Of a DNA stretch of 64,000 bases, positions 17,696 to 25,831 are shown in pieces; within the stretch, counting starts at the first letter, position 1, and each line of letters starts with the position of its first letter. The DNA is from Bacillus niameyensis. Lineage in GTDB: Bacteria > Bacillota > Bacilli > Bacillales > Bacillaceae_C. The stretch is from assembly GCF_001375535.1 (NCBI RefSeq), contig NZ_LN831197.1, positions 2,534,805 to 2,598,804 of the forward strand, written 5' to 3'. The notes below the pieces were generated by a model. That model did not search any database. It saw only the letters and a program-made list of their open reading frames with translations, and had not been told where the DNA came from. The position numbers and the translations under genes were made by a program.

Positions 17696-18640
17696 TTAGG
17701 CCAAAATTCCTTCAATTTCTTCAAGTACTTCAGCAGACAAAATTAATTCGCTGCCTTTGACATTCGCTTCAATTTGGTCTGGACGACTTGCTCCAACAAG
17801 GGCACTTGCCACATTTGGTTGACGTAAAATCCAAGCGATCGCAAGCGCTGGTAAAGTGGTGCCTAGCTCTTTTGCTAGTTGGTCTAACTGGGCAACCTTG
17901 TTATTCACCTCATCTGTGAGCATTCCTTGAATAAAGTTATTGATTTCAGAATTAGCAGCTCGGCTTTGGTCAGGTACGCGGCCTCCCAAATATTTACCAG
18001 TTAACACGCCTTGGGCAAGCGGTGAGAAAACAACTTGAGCAATTCCATACTTACTTGATACAGGAATGACTTCCTTTTCAATATAACGATTGAGCATATT
18101 ATAAACGGGCTGATTGACAACAATTCGATCTAATAAATATTTATCTGCAATTCCTACCGCTTCCTCAATTTGAGCAGCTGTCCATTCACTGACGCCTGCG
18201 TAAAGGATCTTGCCTTGACGAATTAAATCATCAATTACCCTTAAAGTTTCGTCAACTGGAGTTTCTGGGTCGTAACGATGGCAATAAAATATATCTACAT
18301 AGTCTAAGTCCATCCGCTTCAAGCTATTGTGAACTTGTTCAAAAACATGCTTACGGGACAAGCCTCTGTCATTCGGGCCTTCACCAATTGGCCAAAAGGC
18401 TTTCGTCGTAATCACATACGATTCACGCGGAAATTCTTTTAGCGCTTTAGCCATTACTTTTTCGCCTTCCCCGCGTTCGTAAACGTTTGCAGAGTCAAAA
18501 AAGTTAATACCTAACTCATAAGCTTTATGTATCGTCTTCGTTGCGATATCATCTTCTACTGATTTGCCGTAAGTGAGCCAGCTCCCTAAACTAATTTCAC
18601 TCACTTTCAAGCCAGTGCGTCCCAGTCTGCGGTACTTCAT
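17696..18640 (-). CDS. Aldo/keto reductase, KCNAB-like group (copy 1)
   Basis: A 314-residue NAD(P)H-dependent oxidoreductase with the AKR barrel. The tetrad can be placed as Asp and Tyr in FFDSANVYERGEGE, Lys in VITTKAFW and His in DIFYCHRYDPETPVDE. Late SALVGASRPDQIEANV is the cofactor-binding loop typical of the voltage-gated K+ channel beta-subunit-like group. The substrate is unknown. ATG 18640 is preferred over 18646, since AAAGGGGA is seven bases upstream of it. It is a tandem paralog of the next gene, with blocks such as the N-terminus nearly identical. Confidence 0.9.
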   Translation of the reverse strand: MKYRRLGRTGLKVSEISLGSWLTYGKSVEDDIATKTIHKAYELGINFFDSANVYERGEGEKVMAKALKEFPRESYVITTKAFWPIGEGPNDRGLSRKHVFEQVHNSLKRMDLDYVDIFYCHRYDPETPVDETLRVIDDLIRQGKILYAGVSEWTAAQIEEAVGIADKYLLDRIVVNQPVYNMLNRYIEKEVIPVSSKYGIAQVVFSPLAQGVLTGKYLGGRVPDQSRAANSEINNFIQGMLTDEVNNKVAQLDQLAKELGTTLPALAIAWILRQPNVASALVGASRPDQIEANVKGSELILSAEVLEEIEGILA

Positions 18641-18717
18641 TGCCATTTCCCCTTTACAATAAATTCATACTACTCTTATATGATTAGATATTTTCTCAGC
18701 CGTGTCAAGAAATCAAC

Positions 18718-19662
18718 TCAGGCTAAAATTTCTTCAATTTTTTCGAGTACCTCTGCCGTTAGTTCCAGATCACTACCTTTAACATTCATCTCAATTTGTT
18801 CAGGACGACTTGCCCCAACGAGCGCACTTGCCACATTTTTTTGCCGTAAAATCCAAGCAATTGCTAGCGCAGGTAATGTTGTATTTAATTCTTTAGCTAG
18901 ATGATCTAATTGAGTGACTTTGTTCAATACATCTTCATTTAAAAAGTTCTTTACACCTAAATTAATTTCATCATTCCCAGCACGACTGTTTTCGGGAATT
19001 TTACCACTCGAATACTTCCCTGTTAACACTCCTTGAGCAAGCGGAGAATATACGACTTGACCAATCCCATACTTTTCCGAAACAGGAATGACTTCTTTTT
19101 CAATATAGCGATGAAACATATTATAATGCGGTTGATTAACGACAATACGATCTAGTAACTTCTGGTCGGCCATTCCCACTGCTTCTTCAATTTGCGCAGC
19201 TGTCCATTCACTGACACCAACATAGAGAATTTTCCCTTGCCGAACTAAATCATCAATAACACGAAGAGTCTCATCAACTGGTGTGTCCGTGTCATAACGG
19301 TGGCAATAAAAGATATCGACATAATCCAATTCCATTCGTTTTAAACTATTATGCACCTGCTCATAAACATGTTTGCGCGACAATCCGCGATCATTCGGGC
19401 CATCCCCCATTTTTCCCCATGCCTTCGTTGTGATCACATAGGATTCACGCGGAAATGACTTTAAGGCTTTGGCCATAACTTTTTCGGCTTCACCGCGTTC
19501 ATAAATATTGGCAGAATCAAAGAAATTGATCCCTAGCTCATAGGCTTTATGAATAATTTTTGTTGCGGTATTGTCTTCCACTGTTTTCCCATACGTAAGC
19601 CAACTGCCTAAACTAATTTCACTAACTTTTAAACCTGTGCGTCCAAGTCTCCGATACTTCAA
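18718..19662 (-). CDS. Aldo/keto reductase, KCNAB-like group (copy 2)
   Basis: A 314-residue paralog of the preceding gene, same length and with most blocks shared (KYRRLGRTGLKVSEISLGSW, DIFYCHRYDTDTPVDETLR, SALVGASRPEQIEMNV). Active-site residues are conserved. The frame opens at 19731, but AAAGGAGGAATCCAA directs initiation at TTG 19662, which makes the start match copy 1 exactly. Divergence is concentrated in the region around residues 215-250, so a different substrate preference is possible. The 77-bp gap between the copies has no obvious terminator, so both may be on one transcript, with this copy first. Confidence 0.9.
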   Translation of the reverse strand: MKYRRLGRTGLKVSEISLGSWLTYGKTVEDNTATKIIHKAYELGINFFDSANIYERGEAEKVMAKALKSFPRESYVITTKAWGKMGDGPNDRGLSRKHVYEQVHNSLKRMELDYVDIFYCHRYDTDTPVDETLRVIDDLVRQGKILYVGVSEWTAAQIEEAVGMADQKLLDRIVVNQPHYNMFHRYIEKEVIPVSEKYGIGQVVYSPLAQGVLTGKYSSGKIPENSRAGNDEINLGVKNFLNEDVLNKVTQLDHLAKELNTTLPALAIAWILRQKNVASALVGASRPEQIEMNVKGSDLELTAEVLEKIEEILA

Positions 19663-19783
19663 TTGGATTCCTCCTTTTTTGAAAAAACAGCCTACTCTCT
19701 TAAGCATTATCGATTTCTTATTCCCTGTCAATTAAGAAGTATGGTAAACTATCTAAAAAATCAAAAGATACGGAGAGATTATT

Positions 19784-20572
19784 TTGTCCCATTATCAAGC
19801 TTTATTTTTAGATATTGACGGAACGATTATTAAACCTGATCATACATATGATTCCTCTACAAAAGAGGCGATTTTTCAAGTCCAAGAAAAAGGGATTGAA
19901 GTATTCCTTGCAACTGGCAGACCTCTTCATGAAATTAGAGAATTAGGACGTGAGCTAAATGTTCATTCCTTCATTGGGTACAACGGAGCTTTTGCTCTTT
20001 ATCAGGACAGAGTGGTTGTACAAGAACCAATGGAAGTGGGGGCTGTAACGCACTTTTTAGAGATTGCTAAAGAACATAATCATGATCTCGTCTTATATAC
20101 GAGCGAAAAAAATTATCTAACGTCTTTGGACAAACCAGTCGTTCAAGATGTCATCGAAATATTCCAATTAAGGCAAAATGAATTATATACAGATAAAGTC
20201 GCTGATCAGATTTTAGGGGGAACGCTGATCAATTTGGCAGAAGAAGAACAGGCACTTTACCAATTTGATCAATCATACAGACTATCACAAGTTAATGTTG
20301 AGGCATTGCTTCACTGTTATGACATCATTCGAGAGAGTGTTAATAAAGGAAGCGCCGTCCAAAAAGTTATAGAAGTTATGGGCATTACACTGGAAAATGT
20401 GATAGCCTTTGGCGATGGACTGAATGATAAAGAAATGCTCAGCATCGCAGGTGAAAGTTTTGCGATGGGCAATGCGAATCCGCAAGTTTTTACTTATGCA
20501 AAACATAAGACTACGAGCGTTCAGGATTCAGGGATTTTTAATGGATTAAAATCACTTGGGTTAGTTAAATAA
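19784..20572 (+). CDS. HAD superfamily hydrolase, Cof/YidA type
   Basis: A 262-residue Cof-type sugar-phosphate or nucleotide phosphatase. Motif I is LFLDIDGTI (nucleophile Asp), motif II FLATGRP, and motif IV FGDGLNDKEMLSIAGES. The long insert between motifs II and III is the C2 cap. This group dephosphorylates small phosphorylated metabolites such as sugar phosphates, FMN or PLP; the substrate is not predictable. TTG start with GGAGAGA upstream. Divergent from the aldo/keto reductases, and closed by its own terminator. Confidence 0.88.
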   Translation: MSHYQALFLDIDGTIIKPDHTYDSSTKEAIFQVQEKGIEVFLATGRPLHEIRELGRELNVHSFIGYNGAFALYQDRVVVQEPMEVGAVTHFLEIAKEHNHDLVLYTSEKNYLTSLDKPVVQDVIEIFQLRQNELYTDKVADQILGGTLINLAEEEQALYQFDQSYRLSQVNVEALLHCYDIIRESVNKGSAVQKVIEVMGITLENVIAFGDGLNDKEMLSIAGESFAMGNANPQVFTYAKHKTTSVQDSGIFNGLKSLGLVK

Positions 20573-20580
20573 AATTTTCA

Positions 20581-20615
20581 AAGGAAGTCAAGTTCATGCT
20601 GACTTCCCTTTTTTT
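20581..20615 (+). terminator. Terminator of the HAD hydrolase gene
   Basis: AAGGAAGTCA-agttcatgc-TGACTTCCCTT followed by a T tract, starting eight bases after the stop. Confidence 0.88.
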
Positions 20616-20734
20616 ATTTATTTTAAACATAACTTTAGTAGCATCTTCCCAAACCCTCCAATTCTACCATTTTAAGAATATTCCCCCTACTAACCTAATA
20701 GCCTTAGACATAGCTGTAAAAAAATACTCGAGGG

Positions 20735-21526
20735 GTGTCCATTATTTTTAAGAAAAGCTGGTTGTTTTTGATTGTCATACTGTCATTGCTGACTTTACTC
20801 GTAGCATGTGGAAGTAAAACAGGTGGATCCGGTAAAACATACACGGTTGCAACAGACTCCAATTTTAAACCATTTGAATATTTAAACCCTGAAACAGGTG
20901 AATTAGAAGGCTTTGATATTGAATTGATGAAGGAGGTCGCCAAAAGGGCTGGATTTGATGTGAAGTTTGAAACGATGGAATTCGAGGGATTATTAACGGG
21001 TATGCAATCGGGACGTTATCCAATTGGCATTGCCGGGATGTCAATTACACCTGACCGAGCAGAGACACTTGATTTTTCTGACCCATACTATGATTCTGGG
21101 ATGATATTAATGGTGCCGGTTGATAGTGATATTCAGTCGATTGATGATGTCGACGGTAAAAAGATCGGGACTAGACAAGGTTCTACAAGTCAATCTTATC
21201 TCAAAGAACATACTGATGCGAAAATTGAAGCTTTCCCGGAAATTGTCACAGCCTATATGAATTTACAAGAAGGCCGACTGGATGGGGCTCTTTACGATCT
21301 TCCAAATGTCCAATATTTTATTGCTCAAGAAGGCAAAGGTGAACTAAAAACTACTGGTGATATCCTTCAAGGTGAATCCTACGGGATTGCTTTTAAAAAG
21401 GACTCAGAATTAGTAGATGATGTCAATGAAGCACTGGCAAGCATGATTAAAGACGGAACTTATGCTGAAATTTATGAAAAATACTTTGGAGAACGACCGG
21501 CTGAAAAGTGGCTTGGGGATGAGTAA
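20735..21526 (+). CDS. Amino-acid ABC transporter substrate-binding lipoprotein
   Basis: A 263-residue family 3 solute-binding protein of a polar amino acid importer. The signal peptide ends in lipobox LVAC (lipidated Cys25). TDSNFKPFEYLNPETGELEG and ISITPDRAETLDFSDPY are hallmark ligand-pocket blocks. It delivers a polar amino acid, such as glutamine or arginine, to the permease and ATPase encoded downstream. The start is uncertain: GTG 20735 overlaps the only purine-rich site GAGGGG, while an ATT at 20741 has proper spacing to it; either leaves the signal peptide intact. The 210-bp gap to the permease contains three hairpin-forming repeats, which may adjust the ratio of binding protein to membrane parts. 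Confidence 0.92.
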   Translation: MSIIFKKSWLFLIVILSLLTLLVACGSKTGGSGKTYTVATDSNFKPFEYLNPETGELEGFDIELMKEVAKRAGFDVKFETMEFEGLLTGMQSGRYPIGIAGMSITPDRAETLDFSDPYYDSGMILMVPVDSDIQSIDDVDGKKIGTRQGSTSQSYLKEHTDAKIEAFPEIVTAYMNLQEGRLDGALYDLPNVQYFIAQEGKGELKTTGDILQGESYGIAFKKDSELVDDVNEALASMIKDGTYAEIYEKYFGERPAEKWLGDE

Positions 21527-21533
21527 GGGTGGT

Positions 21534-21690
21534 CGTGGCGTATTCACAATGTAAAACGCTGATAAGTGCCATGAGAGCACTTCTCGTGGCGCTTACACCA
21601 TATAAAATGCTAGACAAGTGGCATGAGAACTCTTCTCGTGGCGCTTTCGCCATATAAAATGCCATACAACTGTCATGGGAATGCCCCCTT
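21534..21690 (+). repeat. Three 51-52-bp tandem repeats forming hairpins
   Basis: Units start at CGTGGCG (21534, 21585, 21637). The junctions fold: AAGTGCCATGAGA pairs with TCTCGTGGCGCTT (13 pairs with G-T) at the first junction and 12 of 13 at the second. The array lies between the binding-protein and permease genes of one transporter, so in the transcript it would be an internal stem-loop block, a position where hairpins often stabilise the upstream mRNA or cause partial termination. Confidence 0.75.
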
Positions 21691-21736
21691 TATGGCACGC
21701 TTTTCTAAAACAAATAACCAAGGAGAGAATAAATGA

Positions 21737-22399
21737 ATGATAGATACCATTGTCAATAGTCACTATATTCAAAGTCTACCCTTCCTTCTCCAAGGTTTAG
21801 TCTGGACACTAGCCATCACGATCATTGGCTTAATTCTTGGATTTATCCTCGGTGCACTAACTGGTCTCGGCCGTTTATCTAAAAGTAAAATCATTCGCGG
21901 AATTTGCGCCATCTACGTAGATGTTGTACGTGGTACACCCATTCTCGTTCAAGTTTTGTTTATTTACAATGGGTTAACGGAAGATATTATCGGTTTTAAC
22001 ATTGATAAATTTAGTGCCTCTATTATCGCGATTACTATTAATGCCGGCGCTTATATTTCCGAAATTGTCCGCGGGGCCGTAAAATCCATCGATAAAGGCC
22101 AGCATGAAGCAGGACGGTCGATCGGACTAACTGAAAAACAAACAATGCGCTATATTATTTGGCCACAGGCATTTAAACGAATGATTCCGCCTTTAGGAAA
22201 TCAATTTATTATTAGTTTAAAGGACACCTCACTCTTCTCTGTCATCGCTGTTGGAGAACTTCTTTATCGAGGAAAGGAATATTACAACACGACCTTTTCT
22301 GCTTTCCAAACTTTAATTATGGTCTGTATCCTTTATCTCATCATTACGATCCCTACTTCGTATTACTTACAGAGATTGGAAAGGAAGTTAGATGTCTAA
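21737..22399 (+). CDS. Amino-acid ABC transporter permease (HisM/GlnP type)
   Basis: A 220-residue permease with about five membrane segments, and the EAA coupling loop EAGRSIGLTEKQTMRYIIWPQ that contacts the ATPase. The N-terminal LPFLLQGLVWTLAITIIGLI is typical of the HisM/GlnP family. It forms the membrane channel of the importer with the binding protein at 20735 and the ATPase at 22400. AAGGAGAG stands 11 bases before the ATG; the ATG four bases earlier is out of frame. Its TAA stop directly precedes the ATPase ATG. Confidence 0.93.
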   Translation: MIDTIVNSHYIQSLPFLLQGLVWTLAITIIGLILGFILGALTGLGRLSKSKIIRGICAIYVDVVRGTPILVQVLFIYNGLTEDIIGFNIDKFSASIIAITINAGAYISEIVRGAVKSIDKGQHEAGRSIGLTEKQTMRYIIWPQAFKRMIPPLGNQFIISLKDTSLFSVIAVGELLYRGKEYYNTTFSAFQTLIMVCILYLIITIPTSYYLQRLERKLDV

Positions 22400-23122
22400 A
22401 TGATTACTGTTGAAAATTTATATAAATCATTCGGCGACTTAGAAGTTTTAAAAGGTATTAATGCGGAAATTGCGGAACGCGAGGTTGTCTGTGTAATCGG
22501 GCCATCCGGTTCTGGAAAAAGTACGTTTTTACGCTGTTTAAATTTACTAGAAGAGATTACTTCAGGAGATGTAGTTATGGATGGTGTTCATCTAATTGAT
22601 GCTAGCGTTGACATTAACAAACTACGCTCACGAGTTGGTATGGTATTCCAGCATTTTAACCTTTTCCCCCATATGACTGTGTTGGAAAATGTAACACTTG
22701 GACCTATAAAAGTGAAGGATATCGCTCGAGAAGAGGCAGAAACAACGGCTTTACCTCTATTGGAAAAGGTGGGACTCTCCGATAAAGCCTATATCTATCC
22801 CGACAGCCTCTCAGGTGGTCAGAAACAACGAGTCGCCATCGCGCGCGCACTTGCGATGAACCCCAAAGTCATGCTCTTTGACGAACCAACATCAGCACTA
22901 GATCCAGAACTTGTTGGGGATGTTCTTCAAGTTATGAAAGATCTTGCTGATGACGGGATGACTATGGTCGTCGTCACACATGAGATGGGCTTCGCACGCG
23001 AGGTTGGCGATCGGGTTATTTTTATGGATGAAGGAATTGTGATGGAAGAAGGAAGCCCAGAACAAATATTTGATCACCCACAAAACCCGCGTACGCAAGA
23101 GTTTTTAAGTAAAATATTGTAG
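22400..23122 (+). CDS. Amino-acid ABC transporter ATP-binding protein (GlnQ type)
   Basis: A 240-residue ATPase with Walker [11 protein letters not shown]-loop [15 protein letters not shown], signature LSGGQKQR, Walker [14 protein letters not shown] and switch His in VVVTHEMGF. The sequence [12 protein letters not shown] and its length are typical of polar amino acid importers such as GlnQ/ArtM. It begins immediately after the permease stop, so it is translationally coupled. Gene order binding protein-permease-ATPase matches the artPQM and glnHPQ-type operons of Bacilli; the specific substrate is not determined. Confidence 0.94.
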   Translation: MITVENLYKSFGDLEVLKGINAEIAEREVVCVIGPSGSGKSTFLRCLNLLEEITSGDVVMDGVHLIDASVDINKLRSRVGMVFQHFNLFPHMTVLENVTLGPIKVKDIAREEAETTALPLLEKVGLSDKAYIYPDSLSGGQKQRVAIARALAMNPKVMLFDEPTSALDPELVGDVLQVMKDLADDGMTMVVVTHEMGFAREVGDRVIFMDEGIVMEEGSPEQIFDHPQNPRTQEFLSKIL

Positions 23123-23162
23123 ACTATTCCTGTTGGAAATTTTCTTAATAAGGGGAGAACAA

Positions 23163-23337
23163 ATAAAGATTCTAAGTTGTTTATACACAAGGGACAATGG
23201 ATTATTTCGAATTATCCGTGACACAGAAACGAATGTACAAGATGCGGAGAATATGCTTGGCAATGGTGGCGGCATGACCGTACTAGGTCGATGAAAATGG
23301 GAAGCCAGTTCTATACAAGGAAGAGGAAGATCACTAG
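23163..23337 (+). pseudogene. Decayed small gene, DUF6440-like
   Basis: In the 315-bp gap after the ABC operon, one frame reads LFRIIRDTETNVQ, then GNGGGMTVLGR and a stop. Removing one G at about 23286 restores TVLVDENGKPVLYKEEEDH before a TAG at 23335-23337. The blocks RDTETNV, GGGMTVL and VDENGKP are those I associate with the short DUF6440 family (D-TGV-YL, GG-TPLLD-DGKP). AGGGGAG (23151-23157) is correctly spaced from an ATA codon at 23163, suggesting a lost ATG as well. I read this as a pseudogene with a start mutation and a single-base frameshift. Confidence 0.6.
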
Positions 23338-23437
23338 TCCATTCTATTCAATTTACTTTCCAGCCGATTTTAGGAAAAAGTGACCACCCTCTTACTGTTA
23401 TAATAAATACATCATATATGAAAGCGGGGTCATTTAA

Positions 23438-23650
23438 ATGAATCCATTTTTAAAACCAGGAAGTAATGCACCTGTAGCTGGTACTTATGTAGAGGTTGGA
23501 CATGGTGGCGGGAAGGTGAAAAATCCGGAACGTGTAGAATTGCAACAAGGTGGCACCCTTCCAGACCTGAAGTCGTATACGGTGAAAATTGAACACAAGG
23601 GAGAAGAAAAAACAAGAAATCGTCAACATAAATGGATTTTAGAAGTATAA
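23438..23650 (+). CDS. YjzC-like small protein
   Basis: A 70-residue hydrophilic protein. The start FLKPGSNAPVAGTYVEVG and the block GGKVKNPERVELQQG match the pattern of B. subtilis YjzC (FKPG-KAP--G-Y-E-G--GG-V-NP), a small protein of unknown function. The C-terminal half (after about residue 45) is longer than in YjzC and rich in lysine and arginine. GCGGGG is the only nearby purine stretch before the ATG. Single gene with its own terminator. Confidence 0.75.
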   Translation: MNPFLKPGSNAPVAGTYVEVGHGGGKVKNPERVELQQGGTLPDLKSYTVKIEHKGEEKTRNRQHKWILEV

Positions 23651-23655
23651 GATAG

Positions 23656-23687
23656 AGCTGCCGGGTTTATTACTTGGCAGCTTTTTA
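23656..23687 (+). terminator. Terminator of the YjzC-like gene
   Basis: AGCTGCC-gggtttattactt-GGCAGCT followed by TTTTATT, six bases after the stop. Confidence 0.85.
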
Positions 23688-23807
23688 TTGACTACAAACT
23701 ATTTCAAACATTGGTTCTGCTACTTTTAGTGCTAGTGGCATATTCGACTTCCATTATGCTACTATGGAAAGAAAAAAGACATCGTACTATAAGGGAGCGT
23801 TGAAACG

Positions 23808-24344
23808 GTGAGGATTGGCATCATAGCCTTTGGATTCATTTACCTTCTCTGGATGGTAAGTAGACGAAAAAAATATCGGCTGCAGCCATTGAAGGAGTTC
23901 CTATTAAATGGATTCGTTTTTTATCTGTTGTCTGTCGTGTTTTTAACGATGCAACCATTTCAATGGAATCTCCCTTTTGGCATTTCGGGTGGAAAAAGTG
24001 GATATCATTTCGATTATCGGCTTTTTTATGAACTAAGTCATATGTCTGACCTGCAGCTTCAAACTCTCTATTCAGTAGGGAATATCGCTTTATTCTTTCC
24101 GTTAGGGATTTTCTTGCCGATTTTGTTTAGATCGTGCAGACGCTTTGGAGTTTTACTCTTCATTAGCTTTTGCGGGTCCTTAACAATCGAACTAACCCAA
24201 ACCTTTTTCACAATGACTAGGCGTGGTACATTGGATGATCTCGTTTTTAATACGGCGGGAGCAGTGCTTGGATATAGTTTGTACGCCCTATTCCATTGGT
24301 TCGGGAAAAAGGTTTCCCTTTTTTTGGTTGCAAATAATCGTTAA
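23808..24344 (+). CDS. VanZ-like family membrane protein
   Basis: A 178-residue membrane protein with four to five hydrophobic segments. The features IALFFPLGIFLPILFR, SCRRFGVLLFISFCGSLTIELTQ and RRGTLDDLVFNTAGAVLGY are diagnostic of the VanZ fold: the acidic IELTQ segment and the D-D-N-GA loop. VanZ proteins give low-level teicoplanin resistance in enterococci; most bacterial homologues are uncharacterised membrane proteins. GTG start with AAGGGAG upstream. Nothing nearby suggests a glycopeptide resistance cluster. Confidence 0.88.
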   Translation: MRIGIIAFGFIYLLWMVSRRKKYRLQPLKEFLLNGFVFYLLSVVFLTMQPFQWNLPFGISGGKSGYHFDYRLFYELSHMSDLQLQTLYSVGNIALFFPLGIFLPILFRSCRRFGVLLFISFCGSLTIELTQTFFTMTRRGTLDDLVFNTAGAVLGYSLYALFHWFGKKVSLFLVANNR

Positions 24345-24448
24345 AAGTGTGCATTTCGCATGCTTTTTTCTCTTTTTAAATGTCTTTCGCCTCCTTTGTA
24401 AACGCTTACTGTATCTGTGCATATAATAAGATGAAGGGAGGCGAAAAT

Positions 24449-24742
24449 ATGGACCGCTTTTCCACCTTTGGCTGTCTTATTGCCTTAATAGGCATTATGA
24501 TTGGTGCAGTGGCCAATGATTGGTTCTTGGCAACCCGGATTACAGGATTAACAGCCATCGTTTCCATTTTGCTAGCTGGCATCTTAGCTGGGGTGTCGTT
24601 GAGAGAATATCCAACTAAAAAGAAATCAGATGCCGACAGCGAAGCAGAGCGAAATAGTTGGGCCAAAAACTTTTTGTTGATTGCTATTCCTAATTTTATA
24701 GTTTCATTTGTTTTAATTGTCTTTGATGCTATAATACATTAA
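24449..24742 (+). CDS. Small membrane protein, DUF5316-like
   Basis: A 97-residue protein with two N-terminal hydrophobic segments (about 7-22 and 34-50), a charged linker (REYPTKKKSDADSEAERN) and a C-terminal hydrophobic segment. The layout and FLLIAIPNFIVSFVLIVFD end resemble DUF5316 proteins of Bacilli; this is a family-level guess. The open frame extends upstream to 24380, but GAAGGGAGG lies just before the ATG at 24449, which fixes the start. Confidence 0.7.
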   Translation: MDRFSTFGCLIALIGIMIGAVANDWFLATRITGLTAIVSILLAGILAGVSLREYPTKKKSDADSEAERNSWAKNFLLIAIPNFIVSFVLIVFDAIIH

Positions 24743-24768
24743 TCCTCTGACAATAATCTCCAGTCAAA

Positions 24769-24800
24769 GGCGCTCCCGTTTGGACATTCGCGGGAGTGCC
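24769..24800 (+). terminator. Terminator of the DUF5316-like gene
   Basis: GGCGCTCCCG / CGGGAGTGCC, ten pairs with one G-T, loop 12 bases, followed by TTCAATAATTCT. Confidence 0.7.
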
Positions 24801-24819
24801 TTCAATAATTCTATTTAAA

Positions 24820-24857
24820 ACTGTATTAGCCGTTGAGAGCACTTTATTAGCCGTTGA
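24820..24857. repeat. Two-copy 21-bp tandem repeat
   Basis: ACTGTATTAGCCGTTGA (from 24820) and ACTTTATTAGCCGTTGA (from 24841) differ at one base and are spaced 21 bp. The pair lies between the terminator at 24769-24800 and the stop of the minus-strand gene at 24865, like the other short-period repeats of this window. Confidence 0.7.
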
Positions 24858-24864
24858 CCCTTTT

Positions 24865-25053
24865 TTATAGAAAACTCACCAAGTGTTCCAAAGGTAATTC
24901 ATATTTTCGACTTTTGCGTTCCCCGATTGTTGGTAACTTTAAGGAGCTAAGCATCTTAGAGGCAATATGAATGGAGCTCACCCCAAAAAACTCACGAAAC
25001 TCTCTATTCGTAATTGTTTTTCCATTTAACAGCCGAAGCCGATAGTCGATCAA
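24865..25053 (-). CDS. Small hypothetical protein, possible N-terminal damage
   Basis: At most 62 residues from a TTG at 25053: basic, with a helix-turn-helix-like pattern (TITNREFREFFGVSSIHIASKML). The reading frame is open further up as DDEKAFIQALIDYRLRLL, which looks like genuine protein, but no standard start is present there. The strong ribosome site AAAGGAGAGG instead leads to GTG-ATG-ATG in another frame that stops after ten codons. A one-base frameshift near 25075 would join them, so this may be a slightly broken gene for a small DNA-binding protein. Function unknown. Confidence 0.5.
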   Translation of the reverse strand: MIDYRLRLLNGKTITNREFREFFGVSSIHIASKMLSSLKLPTIGERKSRKYELPLEHLVSFL

Positions 25054-25109
25054 TGCTTGAATAAAGGCTTTTTCATCATCACCTCTCCTTTGGATATTCT
25101 ACTTTCATT

Positions 25110-25143
25110 AAAAAAAATCCTTCTCTCTTTAAGGGGGAGAAGG
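25110..25143 (-). terminator. Terminator of the DUF2089 operon
   Basis: On the minus strand CCTTCTC ... GAGAAGG followed by A and eight T residues, directly after the last stop of the operon. Confidence 0.85.
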
Positions 25144-25428
25144 CTAAAGCGTAATTTTAACGACTTGACCTTTATCGTCTTCCAGATCAACAATCGTTAA
25201 TCCTTTATATTTCTTCATTTCCTTTAACAACGGCTGGATCTCTTGCCAGTTAATTTGTCTTAGTTGAACATAGCGCTCTTCGTTGATTTTAGATTTCACT
25301 AATTTCCAAAAAAGCTTCGATGTTGCGATCCGCCCTCCTGCACTTACGAATAAATAGGGCAAGTGAATCGTTCGTGGCCTTTGGTTTTCCTGATTAAGGG
25401 TTATTTTAATCATTGGCTTCTCACTCAA
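25144..25428 (-). CDS. Small protein related to the C-terminal half of its upstream neighbour
   Basis: A 94-residue protein, last gene of the DUF2089 operon, with an eight-base overlap to the gene before it. Residues about 20-50 (IHLPYLFVSAGGRIATSKLFWKL) echo the block NLPLRLIKVALEAGINIASKI of the upstream protein. Both end in the same kind of segment, GLTIVDLEDDKGQVVKITL here and GPIVDITGENGEKVSIVIE there, so the two appear to share a domain. No signal peptide or membrane segment. Function unknown; the conserved partnership suggests an oligomeric or regulatory partner. Confidence 0.75.
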   Translation of the reverse strand: MSEKPMIKITLNQENQRPRTIHLPYLFVSAGGRIATSKLFWKLVKSKINEERYVQLRQINWQEIQPLLKEMKKYKGLTIVDLEDDKGQVVKITL

Positions 25429-25831
25429 TCACAATAGACACTTTTTCTCCATTCTCACCGGTAATGTCAACGATTGGTCCTTCTATCTGATTTTCAATTG
25501 CGTCCATGATAAGATTAATATCTACCAAATCAATCGCTTCTGTATATTTGGCTGATTCCGGAATTTTTGAAGCAATATTTATCCCTGCTTCCAAAGCAAC
25601 TTTAATTAAACGCAATGGTAAATTAACATTAACTTTATTCCCTTTCTCTTCGGCCTGGATTTTTAAGATCTTATCCATGTAATCGCGTTGTTGGATTACT
25701 TGATTAGGCGCTTGTTTCTCTTGCAAAGCTTGGATTAGGTCAGTAGCTTCTTCCGTTCCAAGTTTCCCTTCTTCCATCATCGCTAATACTTTTGCAATCT
25801 CTTCCCTCATTCCAATCAGCTCCTTACTCAT
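25421..25831 (-). CDS. SHOCT-like domain protein of the DUF2089 operon
   Basis: A 136-residue cytoplasmic protein. The N-terminus EEIAKVLAMMEEGKLGTEEATDLIQAL has the short helical SHOCT-like pattern (hydrophobic-K-L-E-G-I-T-E-E). The C-terminal part, VNVNLPLRLIKVALEAG and INLIMDAIENQIEGPIVDI, is often attached to such domains in Firmicute proteins encoded beside DUF2089 or DUF4097 genes. It overlaps both neighbours by eight bases, so the three proteins are probably made in fixed proportion. The role is unknown; likely a partner of the DNA-binding first gene. Confidence 0.75.
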   Translation of the reverse strand: MSKELIGMREEIAKVLAMMEEGKLGTEEATDLIQALQEKQAPNQVIQQRDYMDKILKIQAEEKGNKVNVNLPLRLIKVALEAGINIASKIPESAKYTEAIDLVDINLIMDAIENQIEGPIVDITGENGEKVSIVIE

